Shown: piece by piece, positions 40,926-49,680 of the stretch | How positions within the stretch are numbered: position 1 is the first letter of the stretch | Layout: each line of letters begins with the position of its first letter | From: Candidatus Poribacteria bacterium | GTDB lineage: Bacteria > Poribacteria > WGA-4E > WGA-3G | Assembly: GCA_022827225.1 (NCBI GenBank) | Contig: JAJDTJ010000005.1 | Location: 27,336 to 91,335 of the forward strand | Reading direction: 5' to 3' | DNA length: 64,000 nucleotides | Program-made: the position numbers and the translations under genes | The notes under the pieces: generated by a model | What the model was told of the DNA's origin: nothing | Database searches by the model: none | The model's input: the letters and a program-made list of their open reading frames with translations, nothing else

Positions 40926-41489
40926 TCAAAAAGTTTTAACAATACCTAAATAAAGGCGTGTAGGGGTCGCACCGATTTCAATCCCCAAGTTTTCAATATC
41001 TCGTGCATCCTGTTCAATAGATTGAATCAAGGTTATCGCGTTGTTAAAGTTGGCACTCACATAAGAATCAATAAGGCTGTAAAGCCAAATGCCGATACCG
41101 GTATACATAAAAAATGTCCTGAGTTTGTAGCGTTGGTTCGCGTGCTCGTAACTTGCTAATATATCTGGTTCGCTATGAAACCCGCTCCAAACCATACTTT
41201 CATAAACCGCGTACCGATCACTAAAGGAGTTTTGCGCCAACAAAGCACCGACGATGGATCCACCGATCCCTAAGACTGTTAGGCTGCCTCGGTAGTAGCT
41301 ACCACTATAAAACTGTCCCCACCCCGGGACAAAAGCGGAACGCACCATCGCACCGATGGGTGAGACAAGTTTAACCTGTTCCTGTGTTTCAGGCGTTTTT
41401 TTTGTGGTTTCTATGTTGTTTTCAGCCTCCTGCGCAAAACTGGCATGGAGGCTGAAAAACAGTAGGGCGATGATTAGCAAAAATCGCAT
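40926..41489 (-). CDS. DUF5683-type envelope protein
   Basis: 187 residues. A Sec signal peptide (about 1-19, SFAQ) is followed by the motif SPIGAMVRSAFVPGWGQFYS and a Tyr/Gly stretch typical of DUF5683, with two or three hydrophobic segments. Family function is unknown. It is the first gene of a two-gene set with the NTF2-like lipoprotein. Confidence 0.75.
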   Translation of the reverse strand: MRFLLIIALLFFSLHASFAQEAENNIETTKKTPETQEQVKLVSPIGAMVRSAFVPGWGQFYSGSYYRGSLTVLGIGGSIVGALLAQNSFSDRYAVYESMVWSGFHSEPDILASYEHANQRYKLRTFFMYTGIGIWLYSLIDSYVSANFNNAITLIQSIEQDARDIENLGIEIGATPTRLYLGIVKTF

Positions 41490-41549
41490 CTGATTATGTA
41501 GGCTTCGCGTGCTCAGAGGCGCCTACGAAGTTTGCGCAACTCCTATCAA

Positions 41550-43151
41550 TTAGCGTCTCCGCTTTGTGCGTTCTGTTGTCCGGCTTCGATCGTCATCGTC
41601 ATCGTCGCTTGAACTGCTCGAGCTGCTGCGCGATGAACTTGAACTTGATGTCGTCGGACGTGTTCGTGTCTTTGTAGAAGATGAGCTGCTTGCGCGTGTG
41701 CGCGAACTTGATGAACTCGAACTACGGACACTTGATTTTGAACTCGACGAATTCGTCGGTGAGCGGCGGACGCTTGTGCGTGAACTTGAAGTCGTGCTTC
41801 TATACGTCGGGCGAGAAGGACTGCTTGTACTTGAAGATAACGACTTGCTCCTTGAAGTTGAAGTCGTTGAACGCCTGTAAAGCGGCGTAGTCCGCTGGGT
41901 CTCACCGGAACTCCTGTAACGGTTCAAGTTCTGTGTTGTGGTTGTCGGGTAGCGCCGCTGTTTGCTAAGCGTACGCTGCGACGTATAGGCACTCTGCCTT
42001 ACAGTGTTTTGACGGAGTGTTGAAGTTGAAGTAACGGCACGCCGTTTCTGCGCGATAATTGACTGACGTGCAACTCGCTGTGTCGTCGCAGGGGTCTGTC
42101 TCCGGTGATTTTCGAGCGTGGTGCGAACACTCCTCCGGACTACCCCCCGATCCTGTCTTTGGTTGTTCGCGGACAATCTGCTGCGGCTGTACTGTTGACG
42201 TGTGTTTTCATGTTGCGCACTCCACCGGTTCAGCTGTGTCCGCCTTTGATGAACTTTCGGGGTGCCGTGATAGGCGCCATAGGAGCCGTAATACGGTGAA
42301 TAGTAGCGGTAGTACGCACGTGGATGGTAGCCACGGTAACGTCCGAGATACCCACCATAATACGAACGAATTGAGAGATAGTGGTGATCGTAGATCGGGT
42401 AGCTCCATCGCAGATAGTAGTCATAGTCCGTCGCGTAATAGATAGGACCGTCATAAAAGTAGAGGTATGTGTAACGATGCCACGGCCGCCAACGATAGGT
42501 CGGTGTGTAGCGTTGAATCACTCTAACTTTCGGTTGCCTGCGATAGGTGGAGACTTCAAGGTACTCTACATCAATTTGCTCGCCGCCTTCGGCGACAATA
42601 TGGAGTTCCATCCATCCGTCTTCAACGTGACCAGCTGCCGGTATCTTAATATGTTCGGAGCGGTTTTTCGCTCGGAGGACGAAAGTGTCGCCATAGCGTG
42701 TCTCTTTAGCGTTTTCATCGTAGTAACCGCGACGCGTCGCCTCGCGTTTGGTGTTACGGATCCATGCGCGCCCTGCGATCGGTTCTTCATAGTCTTCAAT
42801 TTCGAGTCGATGCGGTTCACCTCGGTAGCGTACCAAAATTTCAATATATTGTGTTCCTGTCGGAATCTCAAAAAGGTATACCGCGCTGGCGATTGCAAAT
42901 TCGTAGTTATCTGCGTCATGAACGTCGTTTGCCCAAGCAGTGAGTCGAACACCGTCTTCAAATCGCGGACTGGCGGTAATTGTCGCATTCCCGCGTTCTA
43001 TCCATTCGTCAACATCGCTGGCAATGCGATGCTCGCGACTCAATCGGTCTGCGTAATAATCGTAGTCTGCGTTCGCGAGGGGTAACAACCCAGCGATTAC
43101 AAAGCAGCTGATAAGGCATACTACGCTTAAAGTCGAAATCCGGGTTTTCAT
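41550..43151 (-). CDS. Secreted Tyr-rich and Ser/Arg-rich low-complexity protein
   Basis: 533 residues. ATG 43151 with GAGGAG upstream begins a signal peptide (about 1-28, PLANAD). Residues 30-210 form a folded domain (LFEIPTGTQYIEILVRYRG; GWMELHIVAEGGEQIDVEYL) that may bind sugar or wall. Next comes a Tyr-rich segment (about 215-310: YYGGYLGRYRGYHPRAYYRY), then about 220 residues of Arg/Thr/Ser ending in Ser runs, an Asp run and a basic tail. This looks like an envelope or matrix protein. No family name. Confidence 0.7.
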   Translation of the reverse strand: MKTRISTLSVVCLISCFVIAGLLPLANADYDYYADRLSREHRIASDVDEWIERGNATITASPRFEDGVRLTAWANDVHDADNYEFAIASAVYLFEIPTGTQYIEILVRYRGEPHRLEIEDYEEPIAGRAWIRNTKREATRRGYYDENAKETRYGDTFVLRAKNRSEHIKIPAAGHVEDGWMELHIVAEGGEQIDVEYLEVSTYRRQPKVRVIQRYTPTYRWRPWHRYTYLYFYDGPIYYATDYDYYLRWSYPIYDHHYLSIRSYYGGYLGRYRGYHPRAYYRYYSPYYGSYGAYHGTPKVHQRRTQLNRWSAQHENTRQQYSRSRLSANNQRQDRGVVRRSVRTTLENHRRQTPATTQRVARQSIIAQKRRAVTSTSTLRQNTVRQSAYTSQRTLSKQRRYPTTTTQNLNRYRSSGETQRTTPLYRRSTTSTSRSKSLSSSTSSPSRPTYRSTTSSSRTSVRRSPTNSSSSKSSVRSSSSSSSRTRASSSSSTKTRTRPTTSSSSSSRSSSSSSSDDDDDDRSRTTERTKRRR

Positions 43152-43429
43152 GAGAGAGTTCTCCTCTATGTCGTGTCCTTCATGTGGCATTACCGACAGG
43201 CTTTTTAACCCGTTGCGCGCTGTGCCGCGTGAACAACTTACCTTAATTTCATAACTATCAGAAAAATAATACAATTTTCTCCAAAAATTGTCAAGGATTA
43301 ATCGAGGTTGACCGATTTCTCGTTAACCTCAATCTCTTTAACCTATAATTTCGATATTCTGATCGCAATTCCCGATTTAGTTATGGATAGACTTTTGCTA
43401 ATGTTGGTCCCTAACACATCTCGGATTTC

Positions 43430-44164
43430 TCAACGCTTCGGTATCAGTTTGATACCTCTCTTTTTCGCATGCTCACGTGCAAGTGGCGTGATAATTGTCT
43501 GTTTTGCGTAGACCAACTCCCGCACATTTGCATCCAGGTTTGAAATAGTCGATGCGCTAATCAAAGGTCTGTCCAAACTCGCGGATGAGTCACTTGTTTT
43601 CTTGTTAACCGACTCGGCGATCTGTATCATAGGTATCAATTGAACGCCAAGTTCGGACAAAACGTTTACATACTCCACCTTGATAGCGTTAATGTGTTGA
43701 GATGCGTTATCTTGTTTAAGCGCATCGGAGACCGCTATGACCGTTTTTCCTCTCAAGAGTGCTTCATAGACGAGGTAAGTAGACGGTGTGTCCACTGCGC
43801 CTAATGCAAGTTTCGCTGCCATCGGATGTGAGAAAACAGGCAGCACAATGTGCTGATAGGTGTCCACAAACGCTGGTATATCAGTTAGACTGTTCTCTTG
43901 TAGGACGTTTTCTTCGCCAAAGGCTGCATAAATCGATTCAAGATTTAGAACTTTAGTTGCAAGATCGGAGAAAATAATTGTAATTTTCCATCCGTCTTGC
44001 ATGCAAGTCCGTAGTTGCTGGATCGGTTCATCCAATTCGAGTCGTGTTGCGCCGAAGATCGCAAGGAGTTGTTTCTCGTCAGCAGCCTGCGAATCAGTAG
44101 ATGCGCCCTCTTCGAGTACCCGCTCTACAATTTTCCTGATCTGGTCAATCAGTTCCTGGTTCAT
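43430..44164 (-). CDS. Microcompartment-associated flavoprotein-like protein
   Basis: 244 residues. The N-terminus (ELIDQIRKIVERVLEEG) is an amphipathic helix of the kind used to target proteins into BMC shells, followed by a linker and a Rossmann-like domain with SHPMAAKLALG and GKTVIAVSDAL, as in flavoprotein-fold enzymes of BMC loci. The C-terminal motif TPLAREHAKKRGIKL is a recurring BMC-associated tail. The exact reaction is unknown. It follows pduL by 21 bases on the same strand. Confidence 0.7.
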   Translation of the reverse strand: MNQELIDQIRKIVERVLEEGASTDSQAADEKQLLAIFGATRLELDEPIQQLRTCMQDGWKITIIFSDLATKVLNLESIYAAFGEENVLQENSLTDIPAFVDTYQHIVLPVFSHPMAAKLALGAVDTPSTYLVYEALLRGKTVIAVSDALKQDNASQHINAIKVEYVNVLSELGVQLIPMIQIAESVNKKTSDSSASLDRPLISASTISNLDANVRELVYAKQTIITPLAREHAKKRGIKLIPKR

Positions 44165-44185
44165 ATTGTTTTACAGTTGGGAAAC

Positions 44186-44890
44186 CTACCGTACGATCTC
44201 AACAGGTTCGCCACCCTTCAAACCTGCGGCGTTGGAATCGTCGGTGTCTAAGTGCATCTGAAGCACATAACCTTCAGAAATTTTCGGACGAACATTTTCA
44301 AAAGTCAAAGCACGCTCACCAGGGAAATGGACTTTTAGAAGGTCCTCTTCACGAATGTTGAGTGCCTCAGCGTCCTTTGGTGTCATGTGAATGTGCCGTG
44401 TGGCGCAAATAGCGCCCTCCTCTAAATAGACACTTCCTGCGGGTCCGATGAGGGTAATAGGTTCCGCCCCAGCAAGATCACCTGAGTCTCGGATAGGAGG
44501 ACTTAACCCGAGCCGAATTGCTTCGGTTTGCGCGACTTCGACTTGGGAATAATCTCGGACAGGTCCGAGAATGCGCACGGCTTCAATAGCCCGCATCCGT
44601 TTTCCGACGATAGTAAGTGTCTCATTTGCCGCGAACGCCTCCGGTTGATAGAGCGGCGCGTAGACGGTAAGTTGGTGCCCGGCACCGTAAAGAATCTCAA
44701 GGTGCTCCTGCGTTACATGTGCATGCCGTGCTGAGACCCCGACGGGGATCTGTTGTTGTTGTGTGACAACGTCGCATGCGCGGTTTCCAGCATCACAGCT
44801 TCTCAAAGCGCATCCGCTACATGCTTGGTCGGTCGTTAGCCTGTTCACAACACGACGGGTAATCAACTCTACAAGGTCACGATCTGGCAT
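44186..44890 (-). CDS. pduL: Phosphate propanoyltransferase of a microcompartment
   Basis: 234 residues. Two zinc-binding HxH motifs are visible, VSARHAHVT (H56, H58) and ATRHIHMTP (H166, H168), plus H213 in LQMHLDTDD, as in PduL. The enzyme converts acyl-CoA and phosphate to acyl-phosphate inside a BMC. The N-terminal 40 residues carry four Cys (CSGCALRSCDAGNRAC, C24, C27, C32, C39) that could bind a metal or cluster, unusual for this family. A BMC-H shell gene lies 4.8 kb away on the same strand. Confidence 0.9.
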   Translation of the reverse strand: MPDRDLVELITRRVVNRLTTDQACSGCALRSCDAGNRACDVVTQQQQIPVGVSARHAHVTQEHLEILYGAGHQLTVYAPLYQPEAFAANETLTIVGKRMRAIEAVRILGPVRDYSQVEVAQTEAIRLGLSPPIRDSGDLAGAEPITLIGPAGSVYLEEGAICATRHIHMTPKDAEALNIREEDLLKVHFPGERALTFENVRPKISEGYVLQMHLDTDDSNAAGLKGGEPVEIVR

Positions 44891-44935
44891 CTATAAACTC
44901 GCTTTTTAACGATAGTGAATAATGAGCCGTGAAAA

Positions 44936-45412
44936 CTATTGCTCTTTTGACACAGTTGTATAAAACTCGACGGTATCAATTTTCCCCTTGGGAATCTGTT
45001 CTGCTTGATCTAGAACAGTGGTTCTCTTTCTTTCTACAATCCGAATGGCATCTGTCTTGAAAGTCAACGGTAAGTGATCCATAAAGATTTCAATTGGAAA
45101 GGCAAGCGGAGATGCCGATTTCCGATTAATTACTTTCAGTGGCCTCCAACCACCATCGTATTCACGTTCATTATCTCGCGCCCAAATCTCAATACTGTGA
45201 ACTGCGCCTTCGCCAAGGATACGAATTTTTCGAACGAATTTTCTCTCAGGGATGGCGTACACGATTCCGTCGCGCGTATTTGTAACAGTTGTGGGTGCAT
45301 CAATGCGGACGTATGTATGTTCGTTTATAAATGTCTGTTGGGTCAGAAGAGTTCTGCAACCTATCACGAAAATACATATCAGAAAAATCCCATAAAATCT
45401 CATCATTTTCAC
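44936..45412 (-). CDS. Putative lipoprotein, BMC-locus neighbour
   Basis: 158 residues. Signal peptide with lipobox (FVIGC, Cys about 19). The mature domain (IRILGEGAVHSIEIWARDNE, DAIRIVERK, and the end IDTVEFYTTVS) is a predicted beta domain of unknown function. A truncated relative of its last 65 residues lies at 49490-49680 next to the BMC-H gene. It precedes pduL by 45 bases. Confidence 0.7.
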   Translation of the reverse strand: MKMMRFYGIFLICIFVIGCRTLLTQQTFINEHTYVRIDAPTTVTNTRDGIVYAIPERKFVRKIRILGEGAVHSIEIWARDNEREYDGGWRPLKVINRKSASPLAFPIEIFMDHLPLTFKTDAIRIVERKRTTVLDQAEQIPKGKIDTVEFYTTVSKEQ

Positions 45413-45503
45413 GCTTCCGTTGTTGCAAGGTATTATACATTAAAATCTCAAAAAGTTCCAAGAAAAAAGAATTATCGTATACGTGAATACTACTCAGAAG
45501 TCG

Positions 45504-46130
45504 TTACTGAACAGACGCATCGGAAGTTGGAATCGCCTTACCTGGTTTAAGATGATGTTCTGCATGATGATAAAAATTAAACGTGAATAGGTTTATGATC
45601 TTCCAGAAACCTTTTTTAAAGCTGCGGGTGTCCTCGCCGCGTCCAGGGGGCAAATTGACGTGGCTAATGTAATTAAAATGTGCAATCAAAGTGTGTGAGA
45701 AAATTGTTGGAATCAACCAAAATTGTATTATCCATACTAAACCACGGGCTCTGTATCCGGTTGATGCTTGCCATACGATTATTGCAAAAGCAATTAAAAT
45801 CGAGGGGGAGATCGCTAAAAAAAACGGTTTGGGATCCCACACAACTTTTGTGATGCGATAGTAGTGCGTAAGAATATAGGGTATAAGCGGTCGGTCAATG
45901 TGATGCGGATCCTTTGCTGAGTTGGTATATCTATGGTGTAGCATATGTGCTGCGCGCCACCCCTTAAAAGCTACTAGCTGCATAGAGCAAAGCGTATGCC
46001 CGACAATTTTATTCCATCTTTTTGAGCGAGAAAATAAGAGGTTATGGGCACAATTGTGAATAGCAATCTGTCCAAGGTAGAACAGATAACATTCTACCAA
46101 TATGATAAGAATTGTTGTGAAAAAGTTCAT
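45504..46130 (-). CDS. Fatty-acid desaturase-like membrane di-iron protein
   Basis: 208 residues. Three His boxes, HNCAH (25-29), HMLHH (62-66) and HHAEHH (188-193), coordinate the di-iron centre of membrane desaturases and hydroxylases. Several hydrophobic segments surround them. It is short and its C-terminus after the third box is only 15 residues. Substrate unknown (acyl lipid or carotenoid). Last gene of the FG-GAP/ASPIC-TlpA-desaturase operon, 16 bases after TlpA. Confidence 0.82.
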   Translation of the reverse strand: MNFFTTILIILVECYLFYLGQIAIHNCAHNLLFSRSKRWNKIVGHTLCSMQLVAFKGWRAAHMLHHRYTNSAKDPHHIDRPLIPYILTHYYRITKVVWDPKPFFLAISPSILIAFAIIVWQASTGYRARGLVWIIQFWLIPTIFSHTLIAHFNYISHVNLPPGRGEDTRSFKKGFWKIINLFTFNFYHHAEHHLKPGKAIPTSDASVQ

Positions 46131-46146
46131 TTCTCTCTTTTAGATA

Positions 46147-46668
46147 TTAATTTTCCAGAGAATTGTTTTCTGCTACAAGTTGCCGAATACTTCCTTGTAA
46201 GGATTTATTGACACTGTTTTCGATTTGCTGTATCCGTCCTTTGGTGTCCAAAAGCAGCAGCTTTGGAATACTGTCAATTCCGAGGCTGGTGAAATTGGAT
46301 AACTGAGTTACAACCACCAAGTACTGGATCCCTAACCCCGAGACGTGAGCTTTAACAGTTTGCAAGGGTTCACCCGCAGAAACCGCAATGACTGTCAATG
46401 CGGAATCATAATACGTAGTTAGCTCATTAAGGTGAGGTATTTCTTCTCGGCAACGCGAACACCAAGTTGCCCAGAAAACCACGAGCGTAGCTTGACCTTT
46501 GGACAGAGAAGCCAGATTAGTATGGGTACCTGACATCTGGACGACATCAAAATCGGGAATCCTTTTTTTAAGAACAACTTTGTGATTGAGTTTGGCACAA
46601 CTCGTTATAACCGAAAGTAGTAGTAGGACAGCTAGTAGAAAACACGATTTTTGAAAATATTTTATCAT
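46147..46668 (-). CDS. TlpA/ResA-like thioredoxin-fold lipoprotein
   Basis: 173 residues. Signal peptide with lipobox (SVITSC, Cys 24) and a thioredoxin-fold domain with the active-site pair WCSRC (C70, C73) in FWATWCSRCREEIPHL and the cis-Pro loop SIPKLLLLD. It acts in periplasmic thiol redox. Its start overlaps the stop of the ASPIC reading frame by one base (TGATG), so it is co-translated with it. The pairing with an FG-GAP/ASPIC protein recurs in related bacteria. Confidence 0.85.
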   Translation of the reverse strand: MIKYFQKSCFLLAVLLLLSVITSCAKLNHKVVLKKRIPDFDVVQMSGTHTNLASLSKGQATLVVFWATWCSRCREEIPHLNELTTYYDSALTVIAVSAGEPLQTVKAHVSGLGIQYLVVVTQLSNFTSLGIDSIPKLLLLDTKGRIQQIENSVNKSLQGSIRQLVAENNSLEN

Positions 46669-47255
46669 CAGAATTTTTTTTCTGTTCGAGAGGTATTTGG
46701 GAAATGCAGCTCAATCTCTTGATTCGCGGCGATCCCTTTGATTTGACTAGATGTGCCGCCCGGCCAAAAGACCTCTACAGTATCTATTTTATCAGTTGTT
46801 CCAACTCCAAATAGGAGTGGCCCGGCATAAGAAGATAAGTAACTGTTGCACGACGAGAAAGTTTTTGCTTGTATCCGGTTCCCAGTTTGGACCTTAACCG
46901 TAGCACCAACAGCGGTTCTACCGTCATCACTCGCGAGTCGAACTCGTAACCAATTATTATTTGTATTATCAGCCCAATGATTCACAAAGAATTGGGCAGG
47001 TGCATTTCTATTGACAACAAGTAAATCTTGATCACCATCGCGGTCAAAATCAAAGGCACTGAAACTTCGACCGTCAGCAATGCTATCAATGCCAAGCGCG
47101 AAACCGATTTCAAGAAACTGATTTCCATCAAGATTCAGATATGCAAAGTTGCTTTCTGAACCGTTCCATGAGCTGCTGCGAATAAAATCTACGGAGTAAA
47201 ATTCCCCTTCATAATAGTCAAGAGGTCGGCGGACCGCCGACTGAAAAAATGACAT
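46668..47255 (-). CDS. ASPIC/UnbV C-terminal part of the FG-GAP protein (frame continues past a TGA)
   Basis: 195 residues that open immediately after, and in the same frame as, the TGA ending the gene at 47256. It contains one more FG-GAP loop (DFDRDGDQDLLV) and a complete ASPIC/UnbV domain (WLRVRLASDDGRTAVGATV, VEVFWPGGTSSQI). The ATG directly after the TGA has no Shine-Dalgarno, so an independent start is unlikely. Either the TGA is read as selenocysteine or this is a nonsense mutation. A hairpin at 47225-47241 lies 14 bases past the TGA. Confidence 0.8.
   Translation of the reverse strand: MSFFQSAVRRPLDYYEGEFYSVDFIRSSSWNGSESNFAYLNLDGNQFLEIGFALGIDSIADGRSFSAFDFDRDGDQDLLVVNRNAPAQFFVNHWADNTNNNWLRVRLASDDGRTAVGATVKVQTGNRIQAKTFSSCNSYLSSYAGPLLFGVGTTDKIDTVEVFWPGGTSSQIKGIAANQEIELHFPNTSRTEKKF
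47225..47241 (-). promoter_or_regulatory. Hairpin with SECIS-like geometry behind the in-frame TGA
   Basis: On the minus strand GTCGGCG, loop GTC, CGCCGAC: a perfect 7-base stem with G first in the loop. The loop begins 21 bases after the TGA at 47258-47256. This agrees with the bacterial SECIS pattern as I know it (stem a short distance after UGA, small loop with G in its first two positions). It lies in coding sequence. Confidence 0.45.
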
Positions 47256-49100
47256 TCAGACATCATCTTTTTTTTCACCGGTAATAAATCCATTGGTTGT
47301 ATAAATATCAGCAAGTCCATCATTTTGGAAATCCACAAAACCTGAACCCCATGCCCATTGGGCATATTCTGTTTGAGATTGTTGACTAATGTTATCAAAT
47401 CCATCGCCGTTGCGTCGAAGTAGGACATTTCCTTTGAAATATCGTTGACGAATTGCGGGCAGAGCGTCAAGCAAATTGCTTGCTGAAATCATATACGGTT
47501 CAAGATCGGCTGTAATCCGTTTGATTTGCGAAGGGGGTAAGTACCGGCTCCGCTTTGCATTGAGAATATAGAAGCGCATGACATCGGTCTGCTCGGCAAA
47601 CCACTGTATACCCGATGCAAGCCCCGAGATGTACATATCAAGGTTTCCATCAGCATTGAAATCTCCCCAGCAACCGCTCATACCGAACCCAAAGGCTTCA
47701 GTGCCGAACCAGTCACGGGTGCAATCTGTGAAATAACCGTTTCCATCATTCAAATAGAGGGTGTTCCGTCCAAAATCGTTAATCTGATAAAGATCCACAT
47801 CCCCATCTTCATCAATGTCAGCGAACGCCCCTTGAAAAGTCCAACGTGATTCAGTAAGCCCTCTCGTTTCTGCTTCTTCACTAAAATTACCGGTACCATC
47901 ATTGATGTAGAGGCGATCTTGCGTGCCATTGAGCCCAATAAAAATCGTATCTGGTACGTAATCAGACACAGGACCATAATAGGCTATATATAGGTCCAAA
48001 TCACCGTCATTATCAACATCAGCGAAGGCGGGTGTTGTAGCCCCTTCGTCCTTCCCTTCATTGATGGCTTCAAAGGGTTCACTAATGAAAACGGCATTCC
48101 CTTGGTTGCGGAAGAGGGTAGGCGGTGCGAAGCCATGCGTTACAACGATGTCCAAGTCAAGGTCACCATCGACGTCGCCGATCGCAGCAGCTGTAGCGGA
48201 ATTTTGAGGGTTTGCCAGACCGGCTTCGTCCGTAACATCCTTGAAGAATTGTCCAGCAACATTTTGAAATAACTTGCTTGTGTAGGGTTTACTGCCTACA
48301 AAGTAGACATCTTCCCAGCCATCGCCGTCTATATCAGCCACAGCGACACCAGTTCCTACTACCGGAAAAACAGAAAATTTGAGATCCGCCGAAGGTTGAA
48401 CATTCGGAGGATCAAATATGAGACCTCGGTTCACTGACTCGTCTCTAAAAAACATATCGCCAGTCCGGACGAGTGAGTGAGCCGTATAACTGATGAGGTC
48501 CTGGATAACAGCGGTAGTCTGAGAGAAATCTACTTTTAGATGGATATGACTCACATCTTGACGATGCCTCCCCTCCGAATCAATGCCTGTTACACTGATT
48601 CGGATCTCAGGTTCACAAGTATGCTCATTCGTCTTGTTGAGGTGAATCATCTTAAGCAAACTTTTTGATATTGTCGACCCGCTGCTCCAGTGGTTTGCTA
48701 GGTTCTGCCATAGATTGCCTTTGTCAAATCCTGGGCTTGGTTTCCAATAAACGACCTCAAGACCTGGCAGATCGGTCCTATGCTCCAATTGTTCTATACA
48801 AGGTGGAATAGAATTGACTGCTTCTGGTGCCATTTGTACAACGGTCCTGGCATCACCGTCCTGAAGCGCGCGTTCAAGACTCTTTAAATAATTTTCTATA
48901 GATGTTCCTTGATCTATAACCGAGTTAACCCGTGATTCATACGGTTTGAGAACGAAAGGTTCAAAAATAAGTTTATTACAAGAACTGGTTAGCGTGACTA
49001 TAATCAGGCTAAGTAATAAGGCTGTATAAATACCGAAGCTATGTAGTTTATAAAATAAATGTGTTATTTTTTCAGTAAAACACTTCTGTTTGTGCATCAA
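47256..49100 (-). CDS. FG-GAP-repeat lipoprotein (CRTAC1-like), N-terminal part
   Basis: 614 residues. A long signal region with lipobox (LTSSC) leads to a 180-residue N-terminal domain, then at least six FG-GAP/VCBS repeats with Ca-binding loops (ADIDGDGWEDVYF, GDVDGDLDLDIVV, ADVDNDGDLDLYI, ADIDEDGDVDLYQ, GDFNADGNLDMYI, VDFQNDGLADIYT). It stops at a TGA right after TNGFITGEKKDDV, exactly where full-length family members run on into the ASPIC/UnbV domain, which continues in the same frame at 47255. See the SECIS-like hairpin. Probably surface-exposed. Confidence 0.88.
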   Translation of the reverse strand: MMHKQKCFTEKITHLFYKLHSFGIYTALLLSLIIVTLTSSCNKLIFEPFVLKPYESRVNSVIDQGTSIENYLKSLERALQDGDARTVVQMAPEAVNSIPPCIEQLEHRTDLPGLEVVYWKPSPGFDKGNLWQNLANHWSSGSTISKSLLKMIHLNKTNEHTCEPEIRISVTGIDSEGRHRQDVSHIHLKVDFSQTTAVIQDLISYTAHSLVRTGDMFFRDESVNRGLIFDPPNVQPSADLKFSVFPVVGTGVAVADIDGDGWEDVYFVGSKPYTSKLFQNVAGQFFKDVTDEAGLANPQNSATAAAIGDVDGDLDLDIVVTHGFAPPTLFRNQGNAVFISEPFEAINEGKDEGATTPAFADVDNDGDLDLYIAYYGPVSDYVPDTIFIGLNGTQDRLYINDGTGNFSEEAETRGLTESRWTFQGAFADIDEDGDVDLYQINDFGRNTLYLNDGNGYFTDCTRDWFGTEAFGFGMSGCWGDFNADGNLDMYISGLASGIQWFAEQTDVMRFYILNAKRSRYLPPSQIKRITADLEPYMISASNLLDALPAIRQRYFKGNVLLRRNGDGFDNISQQSQTEYAQWAWGSGFVDFQNDGLADIYTTNGFITGEKKDDV

Positions 49101-49160
49101 GTTTCCTCAGTTATTATTAAGTATGGTTCGTTTTACCGATAACTTTAGGAAATTCATCCA

Positions 49161-49420
49161 ATTTATAGTAAAGTGTGGATAATTTGTCCCCGTTTGGGTT
49201 GCGTTGTGAAAGGGTATAGAGATTTTCACGCATGTTTCCGCTGCTACAGGACTTACTGAAAAATAACGGTAACTGGGAAGGTGCCACAGGGAACGGTTTC
49301 CTATGCTACAAAAGAGCGTATCCGATCAGTGCCACAGGCTAACAGCCTATGCTACAAAAGAGCGTATCCGATCAAAAACCTTGGACCTCTTAAAATTGTC
49401 CAAACTTTAGAATTTATAGT
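49161..49420. mobile_element. Remnants of MITE-like elements with a tandem repeat pair
   Basis: ATTTATAGT ends occur at 49161-49169 and 49412-49420 in the same orientation. Between them a 46-48 base unit is present twice in tandem (49281-49328 and 49329-49374); each starts GTGCCACAGG and ends GAGCGTATCCGATCA, with CTATGCTACAAAA between. This unit belongs to the GCATAGG...GCCTGTGC family also seen at 23508 and 60720. Confidence 0.6.
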
Positions 49421-49489
49421 AAAACTTAGAATTATGTAGACACTTATCCGTTAACAAACATCCGTTCGTAGTAGGGAAACCATTCATTT

Positions 49490-49680
49490 TTGGCGAAAAT
49501 ATTGCTGAGGAAGTCGTATAAAATTCAACTGTGTGAATTTGACCCGAGCTCGCCCATCCTTCTTTCGTCGGTATTGATTGTAGCGTTTTTTCTACAATGG
49601 CCACGCTATCCGCATCTGATAACAGGGCTGCACACCCAATACAGAAAATCGATATCGGTAAATCCAACTGCGAAGTCCTA
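49490..49680 (-). pseudogene. Truncated copy of the BMC-neighbour lipoprotein
   Basis: In one minus-strand frame the translation LPISIFCIGCAALLSDADS, AIVEKTLQSIPTKEG and IHTVEFYTTSS aligns almost without gaps with the C-terminal 65 residues of the lipoprotein at 44936-45412 (FPIEIF...DAIRIVERK...IDTVEFYTTVS). The rest of the gene is absent; it abuts the end of the BMC-H gene. A decayed duplicate. Confidence 0.6.

Noticed and set aside
49281..49374. Tandem repeat pair as a possible CRISPR array
   Set aside because: Two 46-48 base copies lie head to tail without spacers; they belong to an interspersed palindromic family.
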